DNA of 64,000 nt, from contig CANLWY010000001.1 of assembly GCA_947494995.1 (NCBI GenBank), positions 1 to 64,000 on the forward strand, in the 5' to 3' direction. Source of the stretch: an uncultured Campylobacterales bacterium. GTDB taxonomy: Bacteria; Campylobacterota; Campylobacteria; Campylobacterales; Arcobacteraceae. A model generated the notes under the pieces. That model had not been told where the DNA came from, searched no databases, and saw only the letters and a list, made by a program, of their open reading frames with translations. The translations under genes and the position numbers were made by a program. Positions 48,344 through 58,228 of this stretch are shown one piece after another. Each line of letters opens with the position of its first letter. The first letter of the stretch is position 1.

Positions 48344-48975
48344 ATAAATTCAGATAAGAGTTTCTGATGATCTATTATTCTAATGTTTCTTTTCTCTTTT
48401 CTAATTATTCCACTTTTTATAAGTTTCGCAATTTTTCTTGATAAGGTCTCTTCTCTTATATTTAAAATCTCTGCCATTTTTACTTGCTTTATAGAGTCAA
48501 GTACTTTTTCATTGTCATAAATAAACTTTGCTACTTTTGCATTAATATCTATAGTTACATTTGTATGAATAAAGTTTTCAAGGTATTTAATTTTTTTACT
48601 AAGTGATTTTATAAAAAGCATAGAAATATCTTTTTTATGTAAAAAGTCATTTTTAAATTTTTCATAATCTATCAATACAACTTCTGACTCAACTTCAAAA
48701 GAACAGTTGGCAGGAAAAGGTTGGTCTTCATAGTTTGCAATCTCTGCAATAAAAGCAGGAGCACTTATTGTATGGATAACTACTTCATTATCTTTAAAAT
48801 CATGCTTATAAAGCTTTACAACACCCTTTACAAGTAGATGTAAATATTTTGATTCATCACCTGTATAAAAAAGAATTTCATCTTTTGAAAATTTTTTTAC
48901 TGTTGATATATTTTCTAATTTTTCAAGTTCCCTATCGTCTAAAGAGCTAAAAAAATAATACTCTCTTAAATCCAT
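48340..48975 (-). CDS. Crp/Fnr family regulator (start probably MDLREYY at 48975)
   Basis: cNMP-binding fold N terminus; HTH VKMAEILNIREETLSRKIAKLIKSGII. Confidence 0.9.
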   Translation of the reverse strand: MDLREYYFFSSLDDRELEKLENISTVKKFSKDEILFYTGDESKYLHLLVKGVVKLYKHDFKDNEVVIHTISAPAFIAEIANYEDQPFPANCSFEVESEVVLIDYEKFKNDFLHKKDISMLFIKSLSKKIKYLENFIHTNVTIDINAKVAKFIYDNEKVLDSIKQVKMAEILNIREETLSRKIAKLIKSGIIRKEKRNIRIIDHQKLLSEFI

Positions 48976-48988
48976 AATAAACTCTTTC

Positions 48989-49002
48989 TTGATACTTATC
49001 AA
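48989..49002. promoter_or_regulatory. FNR-type box TTGAT-N4-ATCAA in the divergent regulator/ygbA-like intergenic
   Basis: TTGATACTTATCAA read directly. Confidence 0.75.
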
Positions 49003-49070
49003 TGTATTTTTAAAAATTTTATATAAAAATTGTAAAAGAGAATTTAAATAAAAAGAGTAATATTTTAATC

Positions 49071-49424
49071 ATGGAAATAGTAAAGTTTAAAAGTGAAGTT
49101 CAAACACTAAAAAAATTCTTTGAACTATATTGTAAGAATAAACATACAAATCAAGAAAATGTAACTCATATATTAAGATACATAAATGAGGATATTAAAG
49201 TTGAGCTTTATCTTTGTAAAGAGTGTTTTGAAAATATAAACTACTCTTTTAATAGACTTCTTGAATGTCCCCATGAAGAAAAACCTAGATGTAGGACTTG
49301 TCCAAATCCTTGTTATGAAAAAAAACAATGGAAAGAGGTAGCTAAAATAATGCGTTATAGTGGTGTGTCGTTAGGCTTAACTCGCATAAATAAAAAATTC
49401 AAATCTATATTTAAAAAACAATAA
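49071..49424 (+). CDS. Nitrous oxide-stimulated promoter family protein (YgbA-like)
   Basis: LKKFFELYCKNKH...CKECFENINYSFNRLLECPHEEKPRCRTCPNPCYEKKQWKEVAKIMRYSG. Confidence 0.85.
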   Translation: MEIVKFKSEVQTLKKFFELYCKNKHTNQENVTHILRYINEDIKVELYLCKECFENINYSFNRLLECPHEEKPRCRTCPNPCYEKKQWKEVAKIMRYSGVSLGLTRINKKFKSIFKKQ

Positions 49425-49429
49425 TACTT

Positions 49430-49537
49430 TTAAAAAATTCTATCATATAAGTAGGAGAAATGCTACCTCTTTTCAATTTCTTGATACGGCTCTTATCAAT
49501 TAGTAGAATTATAGCACTATTTTTTAGCACTTGTCAA
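49430..49537 (-). ncRNA. Candidate small RNA with upstream sigma70-type promoter
   Basis: Minus strand TTGACA (49537-49532)-N18-TATAAT (49513-49508), then two stem-loops (49499-49481, 49468-49449) and a U6 run at 49437-49432. Confidence 0.4.
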
Positions 49538-49677
49538 GTAGTACTGCCATATAATTTAGCAATTAATTGATTTAAGTGCTATAAAATATCCATAAAATGG
49601 GACTTTTAGAAATTTGTAATTTTAGCATATTCTAATTTTAAGTGCTAGTTTTAAGATTGAATATCTCTTTAAAAACT

Positions 49678-51315
49678 TTATAATGGTGTTTTAATTATAA
49701 AAGTTGTTCCTTTTCCTATTTCACTTTTACAATCAATTGAACCTTTTAGATTTGTAGTTATCAAATTATAGACTATATTTAAACCTAGACCCGAACCACC
49801 AGCATCTCTATTTGTAGTAAAAAATGGTTCAAATATTTTTGTTAAGTTTTTTTCGTTAATGCCTTTTCCATCATCACTATACTCTAAATAAAGGTAGTTA
49901 TCATCACTTTTTACTATTAATTTTATTACTCCTTTATCATTTTTTTCATAGGCATGAGTAATGGAGTTTGCAAGTAAATTTGTAATTATCTGTGCATAAA
50001 AACCAGGATAAGACGTAATTTCTAGATCATCAGGACATTCTAATTTAATTTCAACATTTTTTTTCTTTATAATACTATCAATACTAATTAAAACGCCTCT
50101 TATATACTCTTTAATACTAAATACTCTTTTTTGTTCACTTGTTTGATCTACTGCAACTTGTTTAAAGTTTCTTATTATTTCTGCTGTTCTTCCTAAGTTT
50201 GCATTTATTACTTTTATTAAATCTGTAGAACTTTTTAAATACTCTTCAAACTCTTCTTTAGACATATCATCATCACTATATTTTTCATTAATCTCTTCAT
50301 TTAAATACTCTAAATGAGAAGATCCTGCTAATCCAACTCCTACAGGAGTATTTATTTCATGAGCAACTGATGCAACTAAAGAACCTAAACCTGCAAGCTT
50401 TTCAGACTCAACTAATTTATTCTGAGTTTTTCTAAGATTTTCAATCATTGTTTCTAATTCGTCATTTGATTCTTGTAGATCTTGAGTTCTCTCTTGAACT
50501 TCTTTTTTAAGCTCCTCATTAAAGCCTTGAATTCTTTCATCATGCTCTTTTAATTTTTTAATATCCTCAAGAATTTTATTTCTCATAATGTCAAAATTTT
50601 CTGATAAATCATTTAATTCTCTTGCTCCATCAACTGATATTTTTGCATCAAGTTTTCCAGAGCTAATCTCTTTTGATACTTTTGTAAGATTTGATATAGG
50701 CATTAATACTCTTTTAACAATATATATAATAATTAAAGATATAGCAATTAATACTAATATTGAACTAGATATAAAGTCATTTTTAAATTTATTTAACTTT
50801 TGATATTTTGTATCCTTGTGAACTGCATATCCAATTATCCAACCCCATGGCTCATAATATTTAAATATAGTCCACTTATTAGTTTTATTATAACTATAAT
50901 CAAAACTACCACTTTTCATTTTAATTAATTTTTCATAAGCCTTATCATTTCTATATAAATTATTATTTTTTTTATTTAATTCTGGATGAAGAATAAAAAG
51001 ACTGTCTTTATCAATTATAAAAGGGTAAATATCTTCTTTATGCTTACTGAAAACATCATTTATAATTTTGACTGTACCATCTTGAAATGATTCTTTATAA
51101 GCTTCTGGCATACCAGTTTTTTGTAATTTTTGCTCTTTTTGATTAATTAAATAAATTATATTATCTATTTTGTGACTATAAAGAGAATCTTGAAAATTAT
51201 CAATACTTATTTTTAAACTATTATATGAAGTATAAAATAGTATTCCCATTCCAAGTATTATAAAACTTAAAATAGCAATTAAAAGTTGTTGCTTTAAAGA
51301 AAGATTCTTTTTCAT
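49678..51315 (-). CDS. Orphan sensor histidine kinase (periplasmic sensor, HAMP, HisKA/HATPase)
   Basis: SVAHEINTPVGVGLAGSSHLE; NLLANSITHAYEKND; GGSGLGLNIVYNLI. Confidence 0.92.
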   Translation of the reverse strand: MKKNLSLKQQLLIAILSFIILGMGILFYTSYNSLKISIDNFQDSLYSHKIDNIIYLINQKEQKLQKTGMPEAYKESFQDGTVKIINDVFSKHKEDIYPFIIDKDSLFILHPELNKKNNNLYRNDKAYEKLIKMKSGSFDYSYNKTNKWTIFKYYEPWGWIIGYAVHKDTKYQKLNKFKNDFISSSILVLIAISLIIIYIVKRVLMPISNLTKVSKEISSGKLDAKISVDGARELNDLSENFDIMRNKILEDIKKLKEHDERIQGFNEELKKEVQERTQDLQESNDELETMIENLRKTQNKLVESEKLAGLGSLVASVAHEINTPVGVGLAGSSHLEYLNEEINEKYSDDDMSKEEFEEYLKSSTDLIKVINANLGRTAEIIRNFKQVAVDQTSEQKRVFSIKEYIRGVLISIDSIIKKKNVEIKLECPDDLEITSYPGFYAQIITNLLANSITHAYEKNDKGVIKLIVKSDDNYLYLEYSDDGKGINEKNLTKIFEPFFTTNRDAGGSGLGLNIVYNLITTNLKGSIDCKSEIGKGTTFIIKTPL

Positions 51316-51343
51316 TTTAGAAATTCCAATTAATCTATTTTAT

Positions 51344-52309
51344 TTAATCAGCAATTATTGCATTATCAATTATATCAAAGGGAAATACAATATTCAACTT
51401 TTTTCCTAGTTTTGTATTTATGTGGATTGTTGCTTTTTCATTTGTAACTATTGGAATAGTCGATATATCCTTACCATTTAAAATATCTATTGCTGTATTT
51501 GCAGCCCAAGTACCTTGTTCTTCAGGTCTATTTGCATATGATAATAGTACTAAATCATCAACAATAGCACTCCAAGTACCTGATGGTATTTTTGTATTTT
51601 TTAATACAAAATCTTTAATACTATCTCTATTTTCATTCCAATCTTTTACCCCTGCCCCATTGCCTGTCAACAAAATATCAGCATTCTCTTGTGCGTGAAG
51701 ATACTCTTTTTTCCATTCCTCAGTAGTTGTTACAAATCTTTTTTCTATCTTTTGATTTAATTGTTTTTCAAAGAAGCCTGCTTCAATTCTTGATGTTAAA
51801 GTTTCACCTTTTAAATAAATTATTCTATTGCCTTTTGTATATTTTTTTAGAGTTTGTACTATTTGAGGAATTAACTGTATTTCTACCATTCCTGTAACAT
51901 TTTTAAAGGGAAATCCATACTTTTTTGCATCTGCATTTACTCCACAAAAAACAAAGGGTATGGAAGAGTCTTTAAAGTAAGGAACTATTACATATTTTGC
52001 TGCATTATCATCAGATGTTATCACAACATCAGGCTTAAACTCATCTATTATATCTTTAACTTTTTGAGCAGTTTTTAATTTATAAGATTCACTACTATTT
52101 CTTTTAGTATCCATCTCAATTCTTTTATAAAAAATTGATATATTTGAATTACTAATAGTATTCTCTATTGCCTTTTGAATACCATCACTCCAGTATAAAC
52201 CTTTATGATAAGAATTAATATATAATACTTTTTTTTCAAAAGAAGTTTGAGAAAGTAAAGAACTTGAAAATAGAATAAATAAAAATAAAAGATATAATAA
52301 TTTTTTCAT
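51344..52309 (-). CDS. ABC-type substrate-binding protein, ABC_sub_bind-like (start MKKLLYLL at 52309)
   Basis: Signal peptide; VLYINSYHKGLYWSDGIQKAIENTI; PDVVITSDDNAAKYVIVPYFKDSSIPFVFCGVN. Confidence 0.85.
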   Translation of the reverse strand: MKKLLYLLFLFILFSSSLLSQTSFEKKVLYINSYHKGLYWSDGIQKAIENTISNSNISIFYKRIEMDTKRNSSESYKLKTAQKVKDIIDEFKPDVVITSDDNAAKYVIVPYFKDSSIPFVFCGVNADAKKYGFPFKNVTGMVEIQLIPQIVQTLKKYTKGNRIIYLKGETLTSRIEAGFFEKQLNQKIEKRFVTTTEEWKKEYLHAQENADILLTGNGAGVKDWNENRDSIKDFVLKNTKIPSGTWSAIVDDLVLLSYANRPEEQGTWAANTAIDILNGKDISTIPIVTNEKATIHINTKLGKKLNIVFPFDIIDNAIIAD

Positions 52310-52421
52310 ATAAGCTCCTTGGCTTTTTATTATATCATAGGAAATGAAAATAACAAAACCATATGTTTCTAAATATAAATTTAAAAATCTTAATCTAATC
52401 TCTTTTTTATATAATACGCCC

Positions 52422-53057
52422 ATGAAAATTTTTTACAGACTACTACTTATTTTAGGATTATTTACTTTTTCAAATCTTTATGCCCAAGAACATGACTATA
52501 AAAAGTTCATTTATGAAGATATTAATAAAATACCTAAAAAAAAGGCTGCTTTACTTTTAGGAACTGCAAAATATGTAAAAAAAGGTAAAAAAAATTACTT
52601 TTATGTATATAGAATTGAAGCTGCCATAAAACTTTGGAAAGCAAAAAAAATTGATGCTATTGTAGTCTCAGGAGATAATGGAACAAAATATTATAATGAA
52701 ACAGAAAGAATGTTCAAAGACTTAGTAAAAGCTGGTGTTCCAGCAAAATATATAGCAAAGGATTACGCAGGATTTAGAACTTTTGATTCAATTATTAGAG
52801 CAAAAGCTATTTTTGATTTAGAGGATTATATTATAATCTCTCAAGAGTTCCACCTAAAACGTGCTTTATATATAGCTCATGAAAAAGGACACAAAGCAAT
52901 AGGTTTTTCTGCTAAAGATATAAAGGGAACAGAAGCTGCAAAAAAAATGGAAGCAAGAGAGTTTCTAGCTGGGATAAAAGCATTTTTGGACATCAATGTT
53001 TTAAATACCCAGCCAAAATTTTATGGTGATAAAGTAAAAGTTACTTATAGAGAATAG
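52422..53057 (+). CDS. SanA/YdcF-type (DUF218) periplasmic protein (start MKIFYRLL at 52422)
   Basis: AALLLGTAKYVKKGKKNYFYVYRIEAAIKLWKAKKIDAIVVSGDNG. Confidence 0.85.
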   Translation: MKIFYRLLLILGLFTFSNLYAQEHDYKKFIYEDINKIPKKKAALLLGTAKYVKKGKKNYFYVYRIEAAIKLWKAKKIDAIVVSGDNGTKYYNETERMFKDLVKAGVPAKYIAKDYAGFRTFDSIIRAKAIFDLEDYIIISQEFHLKRALYIAHEKGHKAIGFSAKDIKGTEAAKKMEAREFLAGIKAFLDINVLNTQPKFYGDKVKVTYRE

Positions 53058-53064
53058 ATTTTAA

Positions 53065-53163
53065 TTATGCAATAGCTATAAATGTAGTAGCAATAGTTAA
53101 AAAGTATATTCCTATTACTACTAAATAATCTTTTTTGTTTGTATTTATATTTTTATTATTCAT
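53065..53163 (-). CDS. Small single-TM protein, 32 aa (not in the ORF track)
   Basis: MNNKNINTNKKDYLVVIGIYFLTIATTFIAIA; SD AGGAGAAAAA. Confidence 0.55.
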   Translation of the reverse strand: MNNKNINTNKKDYLVVIGIYFLTIATTFIAIA

Positions 53164-53268
53164 TTTTTCTCCTAAAATTCCTATCTTGTTTTAATAGGAG
53201 AAAATTAAATCTATCTCCTATTAAGCTATTAATAAACTGTAATTCACATGACTTAACATCTATAATCC

Positions 53269-53376
53269 TTAGACTTCTGTACTATGTAAATTAAACTCCT
53301 TTCCCTCTTGAAATATTTCATGAAAAGTTTTTCTCCACATCATCTTGGACATCCTTTTTTGTGTAAGTTTTTTCAT
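53269..53376 (-). CDS. Small basic protein, 35 aa (not in the ORF track)
   Basis: MKKLTQKRMSKMMWRKTFHEIFQEGKEFNLHSTEV; SD AAAGGAAAG 3-4 nt before ATG. Confidence 0.5.
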   Translation of the reverse strand: MKKLTQKRMSKMMWRKTFHEIFQEGKEFNLHSTEV

Positions 53377-53457
53377 AATCTTTCCTTTTAATAATTTTTA
53401 ATTTGTTTTTTATTGTATAACCCATTCTTGGGAATCTAATCTTGTTTATAGGCAAAA

Positions 53458-53493
53458 AAAAAGGGGAAGAGCCAAAAAGCTCTTCCCCTTTGA
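53458..53493. terminator. Strong bidirectional terminator between typA and the small ORFs
   Basis: AAAGGGGAAGAGC-CAAAAA-GCTCTTCCCCTTT flanked by an A tract. Confidence 0.9.
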
Positions 53494-53510
53494 AATAGAT
53501 TTAATAAATT

Positions 53511-55331
53511 CTATTCGTCTGCGTACTTAGCCTTTTTAGCTGCTCTTTTTCTTACTGTTGGATCAAGTTCTCTTTTTCTTACTCTAATAGTAAGAGGAGT
53601 TACCTCTACAAGCTCATCTTCTTCAATCCACTCTAAAGCATTCTCTAGGGACATCTCTCTTGGAGGAATAAGTTTGATTGCATCATCTGATCCCGAAGCT
53701 CTAACGTTTGTAAGAGCTTTACCCTTAATAGGGTTAACATCAAGATCATTAGATTTTGCATGTTCACCAATTACCATTCCACCATACACTTTATCTTGAG
53801 GTTTAATAAACATAACACCTCTATCTTGTAAGTTGAAAATAGAGTATCCAAGAGCTTCACCATTTTCCATAGAAACTAGTGCTCCATATTTTCTAGACTC
53901 AACTGTTCCAGAATATGGTCTAAATTCTAAGAATGAGTGGTTCATAACACCCTCACCTTTAGTCTCAGTTAAGAACTCAGTTCTAATACCAATTAATCCA
54001 CGTGCTGGAATTTCAAACTCTAATCTTGTAAATCCAGCACCCATTGGTACCATATTTGTCATATTTGCTTTTCTTTTTCCAAGTTTTTCAATAATAGCTC
54101 CAGAGAACTCATCAGGAGTATCAATTACAAGATGTTCAAATGGCTCCATAGTTACACCATTTTCTTCTTTTGTAATTACTTCTGGTCTACCAATAGAGAA
54201 CTCAAAACCTTCTCTTCTCATATTCTCTGCTAAAATAGTAATTTGAAGCTCACCTCTTCCGTTTACTTTAAATTTACCTTCACCAATTTGCTCATAATTC
54301 ATAGCAATATTAGTGTTCATTTCAGAAGCTAATCTTTCATCAATTTTATTTGAAGTTACAAATTTACCTTCAGTACCCGCAAGTGGAGAATCATTTACTG
54401 CAAAAGTAACAGAAAGTGTTGGCTCTTCAATATGCATTGGGTCTAATGGCATTGGGTTTGCTGGATCACAAAGTGAATCACCCACATCAATAGTTTCAAA
54501 ACCAGCAACAGCACAGATATCTCCAGCTCCTGCTTTATCTATTTCGATTCTTTCTAAACCTTTAAATCCAATAAGTTTAGTCACTCTACCTTTTACTTTT
54601 TCACCATCAGCTTTAACTAATACAACAGTCTCACCCATAGAGATTGTTCCATTAAAGATTCTTGCAATACCAATCTTTCCAATAAAGTTATCATAATCAA
54701 GAGTAAATACTTGAAGTTGAAGACCATTATCTTCACTTCCTTGAGGTTTTGGAACTTCATTTAAAATTACTTCAAACAGAGGTTGTAAATCTTTCTTTTC
54801 ATCTTCTAAAGCATGCATTGCATAACCATCTCTAGCAGCTGCATAGATTACTGGAAATTCTAATTGCTCTTCATCTGCACCCATTTGATCAAATAGGTCA
54901 AATACCTCATCAACAACTCTATCAGGCTCACCAGCAGGTTTATCAATTTTGTTTACAACAACGATTGGTCTGTGACCTAACTGAAGTGCTTTTTTAACAA
55001 CGAATTTAGTTTGAGGCATAACACCTTCTTGAGCGTCAACTAGTAATAATACTGAGTCAACCATCTTTAAAACCCTCTCAACTTCTCCACCAAAATCGGC
55101 GTGTCCTGGAGTATCAATGATGTTAATTCTTACACCTTCATAATCAATAGCAGTGTTTTTAGAAAGAATCGTAATACCTCTCTCTTTTTCAATATCATTG
55201 CTATCCATTACTCTTTCATCAACTTCTTGGTGAGCTGCAAAAGTACCTGATTGCTTTAATAATTCATCAACAAGTGTTGTTTTACCGTGGTCAACGTGTG
55301 CGATTACGGCAATATTTCTAATGTCTCTCAT
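53511..55331 (-). CDS. typA: Translational GTPase TypA/BipA
   Basis: [48 protein letters not shown]. Confidence 0.98.
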   Translation of the reverse strand: MRDIRNIAVIAHVDHGKTTLVDELLKQSGTFAAHQEVDERVMDSNDIEKERGITILSKNTAIDYEGVRINIIDTPGHADFGGEVERVLKMVDSVLLLVDAQEGVMPQTKFVVKKALQLGHRPIVVVNKIDKPAGEPDRVVDEVFDLFDQMGADEEQLEFPVIYAAARDGYAMHALEDEKKDLQPLFEVILNEVPKPQGSEDNGLQLQVFTLDYDNFIGKIGIARIFNGTISMGETVVLVKADGEKVKGRVTKLIGFKGLERIEIDKAGAGDICAVAGFETIDVGDSLCDPANPMPLDPMHIEEPTLSVTFAVNDSPLAGTEGKFVTSNKIDERLASEMNTNIAMNYEQIGEGKFKVNGRGELQITILAENMRREGFEFSIGRPEVITKEENGVTMEPFEHLVIDTPDEFSGAIIEKLGKRKANMTNMVPMGAGFTRLEFEIPARGLIGIRTEFLTETKGEGVMNHSFLEFRPYSGTVESRKYGALVSMENGEALGYSIFNLQDRGVMFIKPQDKVYGGMVIGEHAKSNDLDVNPIKGKALTNVRASGSDDAIKLIPPREMSLENALEWIEEDELVEVTPLTIRVRKRELDPTVRKRAAKKAKYADE

Positions 55332-55440
55332 GTATTCTCTTTATTATGATTTCTTTAATATACTTCTAATTTTGGCGGATTATATCTAAGTTATGCTTAA
55401 GTTATGTATAAGGAAAAGATTTAATTGTTTATATTTTATA

Positions 55441-55468
55441 AATAAAAGAGAGAAAACTCTCTTTTATT
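55441..55468. terminator. Terminator of the malic enzyme gene
   Basis: AATAAAAGAGAG-AAAA-CTCTCTTTTATT. Confidence 0.75.
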
Positions 55469-56744
55469 TAAAGTCATCATTGTTTCTATCAATATAAACA
55501 GCGTTACTTAATTCTCTTTTATACTCTTTTATATCAAAATCTTTCATATCAGTTACTCCATCTTCTACTGCTGCTTGTGCAACTGCTGAAGATACCCAGA
55601 TTAAAACTTCTCTACAAAATGGAGTTGGAATAATATGCTCTTTTCCATATTCTAAATCATCATTGTTATAAGCTGCTTTTACACTATATGAAATTGGTTG
55701 TTTTGCTAATTCTGCCAAAGCCTTTGCAGCAGCCATTTTCATATTTTCTGTAATTTTTTTAGCTTGAACATCAATTGCCCCTCTAAAAATAAATGGAAAA
55801 CCTAAAACATTATTAACCTGATTTGGATAATCAGATCTTCCTGTTCCAATAATTGCATCATCTCTAACTTCTTTTACCTCTTCTGGTAAAATCTCAGGTA
55901 CAGGATTTGCAAGAGTAAAAATAATAGGATTAGGTGCCATTGAAGCAACCATATCTTTTGATACAGCTTTTGCAACACTAAGTCCTAAGAAAAGATCAGC
56001 ATCTTTTATAGCTTCTGCTAAAGTACTTGCTTCAGTTTCATATATGAAATCTTTTTTAAACTCATTTAAATCATCTCTTTTATGATTAATTACACCTTTA
56101 GAATCACACATAATAATATGTTGTGCCCCTAAATCTCTATACATTTTTGCACAAGTAACTGCTGCTGCTCCAGCTCCATTAATTACAATTTTCATTTCAG
56201 GAATATTTTTCCCAACTAAATCACTTGCATTTATAAGTGCCGCAGTTGTAATAATAGCTGTACCATGTTGGTCATCATGCATTACAGGAATATTTACTCT
56301 TTCTTGAAGTTTCTTTTCAATTTCAAAACACTGAGGTGCTCCAATATCTTCTAAGTTTATACCTCCAAAAGTTGGTGCAATAGCAGCACAAACATCTACT
56401 ATTTCATCAACTGTATGAACATCAAGCTCAATATCAGTTCCATCAATATTTGCAAATTTTTTGAAAAGTACCATTTTACCTTCCATAACTGGTTTTGAAG
56501 CAAGTGGACCAATATTTCCTAATCCTAAAACAGAACTTCCATCACTAATAACTGCAACAGAGTTACACTTTGCAGTATATTTATATGCTAATGAAGGATC
56601 TTTATAAATCTCTTCACAAGGAACAGCAACACCTGGAGAATAAGCAATAGATAAGTCCCTTTGAGTCTCACAAGACTTTCTTATATGAAGACTTACTTTT
56701 CCTTTATCATGATAATCTAAAATTTCAGTATTTGTCAGTTTCAT
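55464..56744 (-). CDS. Malic enzyme (NAD(P)-dependent)
   Basis: [66 protein letters not shown]. Confidence 0.96.
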   Translation of the reverse strand: MKLTNTEILDYHDKGKVSLHIRKSCETQRDLSIAYSPGVAVPCEEIYKDPSLAYKYTAKCNSVAVISDGSSVLGLGNIGPLASKPVMEGKMVLFKKFANIDGTDIELDVHTVDEIVDVCAAIAPTFGGINLEDIGAPQCFEIEKKLQERVNIPVMHDDQHGTAIITTAALINASDLVGKNIPEMKIVINGAGAAAVTCAKMYRDLGAQHIIMCDSKGVINHKRDDLNEFKKDFIYETEASTLAEAIKDADLFLGLSVAKAVSKDMVASMAPNPIIFTLANPVPEILPEEVKEVRDDAIIGTGRSDYPNQVNNVLGFPFIFRGAIDVQAKKITENMKMAAAKALAELAKQPISYSVKAAYNNDDLEYGKEHIIPTPFCREVLIWVSSAVAQAAVEDGVTDMKDFDIKEYKRELSNAVYIDRNNDDFK

Positions 56745-56966
56745 TCTTTTCCCTTTTTTTTGATTTAATCATTATAGACAGTCAAAAATAAATTATAAGT
56801 TAAATTAATAGTAAAATACAACAAATGCCCTTTCTTAGGAGCATATGCTCATAATATAGACTAAAGATGGATTATTTTTACTTATAATAAAAAGTTTGAG
56901 TATAAAAAATATTAAGTGTATTTTTCAAACTATTTAAGTATAATCATCAAAAATCTAAGGGATAAA

Positions 56967-57575
56967 ATGACTGCTTTAGAAATCGCTGATATTATAGGTA
57001 TTGTCTCATTTGCTTTAAGTGGATTTTTAATTGCTGTTCACTATAAACTCGATATTTTAGGTATTTTTATCTCATCTTTTTTAACAGCCCTTGGTGGAGG
57101 AATTATTAGAGATGTTATTGCAAATAAAACCCCTTATGTTTTAAATAATGATTTGCCTATCTTTCTTGTAGGTCTAACACTTTTAATTTCATTGATTTTA
57201 AAACTTCATAAAAAAACTGATCTTGAAGGCAAAACCACTTTTATAGTATCAGATGCAATTGGTCTTGTCTCTTTTGCGATAACTGGAGCTCTTATAGGAA
57301 TTGAAGCAAATTTTAACTTTCTTGGAATTTTAATGTTAGCCTTTTTAACTGCAGTAGGAGGAGGAACTATTAGAGATATACTTATAAATAAAGTACCTTC
57401 TATTTTAGTATCAGAATTCTATGGAACAGTAGCAATTATTGTAGGGACAATAACATATTTTCTAAATCTTTTTGAACAAACTACTATTTTAAATCTAACG
57501 ATTCTATTTATATTTGGAGTAACATTAAGACTTCTTGCTTATTATAAGCATTGGAATTTACCTAAACTATCATAA
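56967..57575 (+). CDS. TRIC/YicG family (UPF0126) membrane protein (start MTALEIADIIG)
   Basis: Two repeats: ALGGGIIRDVIANKTPYVL and AVGGGTIRDILINKVPSIL. Confidence 0.9.
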   Translation: MTALEIADIIGIVSFALSGFLIAVHYKLDILGIFISSFLTALGGGIIRDVIANKTPYVLNNDLPIFLVGLTLLISLILKLHKKTDLEGKTTFIVSDAIGLVSFAITGALIGIEANFNFLGILMLAFLTAVGGGTIRDILINKVPSILVSEFYGTVAIIVGTITYFLNLFEQTTILNLTILFIFGVTLRLLAYYKHWNLPKLS

Positions 57576-58052
57576 GTCCCATAAGGAAGTTTTATCTATA
57601 CTTCCTCCATTTATCACAATAATCTTATTTGAAAGTTCACCTATTACATTTTTATAAAAAAGAGTTTTACCTGTATCATCACTATCTTTTATAGTAAAAG
57701 CCAATAATACTGTACTATTTTGAGTTGAAATAATTGTTGCACTTCTTGCATAATTTGTTAAAGCACTTATTTCACCAAATACTCCTTGATTATTTACTTC
57801 TGCAAGAACTCTATCTTCACTTGTCGAATGAACTTTTTTAACTTCCACTCGTCCTTTTAATAGAATATATATGTATTTATCATTTTTAGAACCCTCTTGG
57901 ATTATGATATCATCTTTATTATATTGAAAAATTTTAACCTCATCAACTATTGAGATTATATCATCTTCACTTAATCCATTTAAAAGAGTGATTTTATCTT
58001 TTAACATCAATAATTGCTTCATTTCAGGGTTAATATTTTCTACTCTTGACAT
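57570..58052 (-). CDS. Cyclic nucleotide-binding domain protein, no HTH
   Basis: LLKGRVEVKKV...NNQGVFGEISALTNYARSATIIS. Confidence 0.82.
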   Translation of the reverse strand: MSRVENINPEMKQLLMLKDKITLLNGLSEDDIISIVDEVKIFQYNKDDIIIQEGSKNDKYIYILLKGRVEVKKVHSTSEDRVLAEVNNQGVFGEISALTNYARSATIISTQNSTVLLAFTIKDSDDTGKTLFYKNVIGELSNKIIVINGGSIDKTSLWDL

Positions 58053-58228
58053 TTTTTTCCTTCTTGTGCCTATAATTATATCAAATTGAGTTAAAATTCT
58101 AGATAATAAAAAAATTTATTAAGAATTTTTATGAGAATTTAATTAACTTTTTTATTTTTAAAAAATAATTAAAACATTATTTAACAATCTTTCTATATAA
58201 TATCTCAAATTATGAAGAAGGATTAAAG

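Noticed and set aside
49481-49499. TTGATACGGCTCTTATCAA considered as a second FNR box
   Set aside because: Half-sites are TTGAT and ATCAA but the spacer is 9 bp instead of 4; better explained as the hairpin at the 5' end of the candidate small RNA.
53833-54696. Two plus-strand ORFs (137 and 127 aa) inside typA
   Set aside because: Antisense to the highly conserved typA coding sequence; no recognisable domains.
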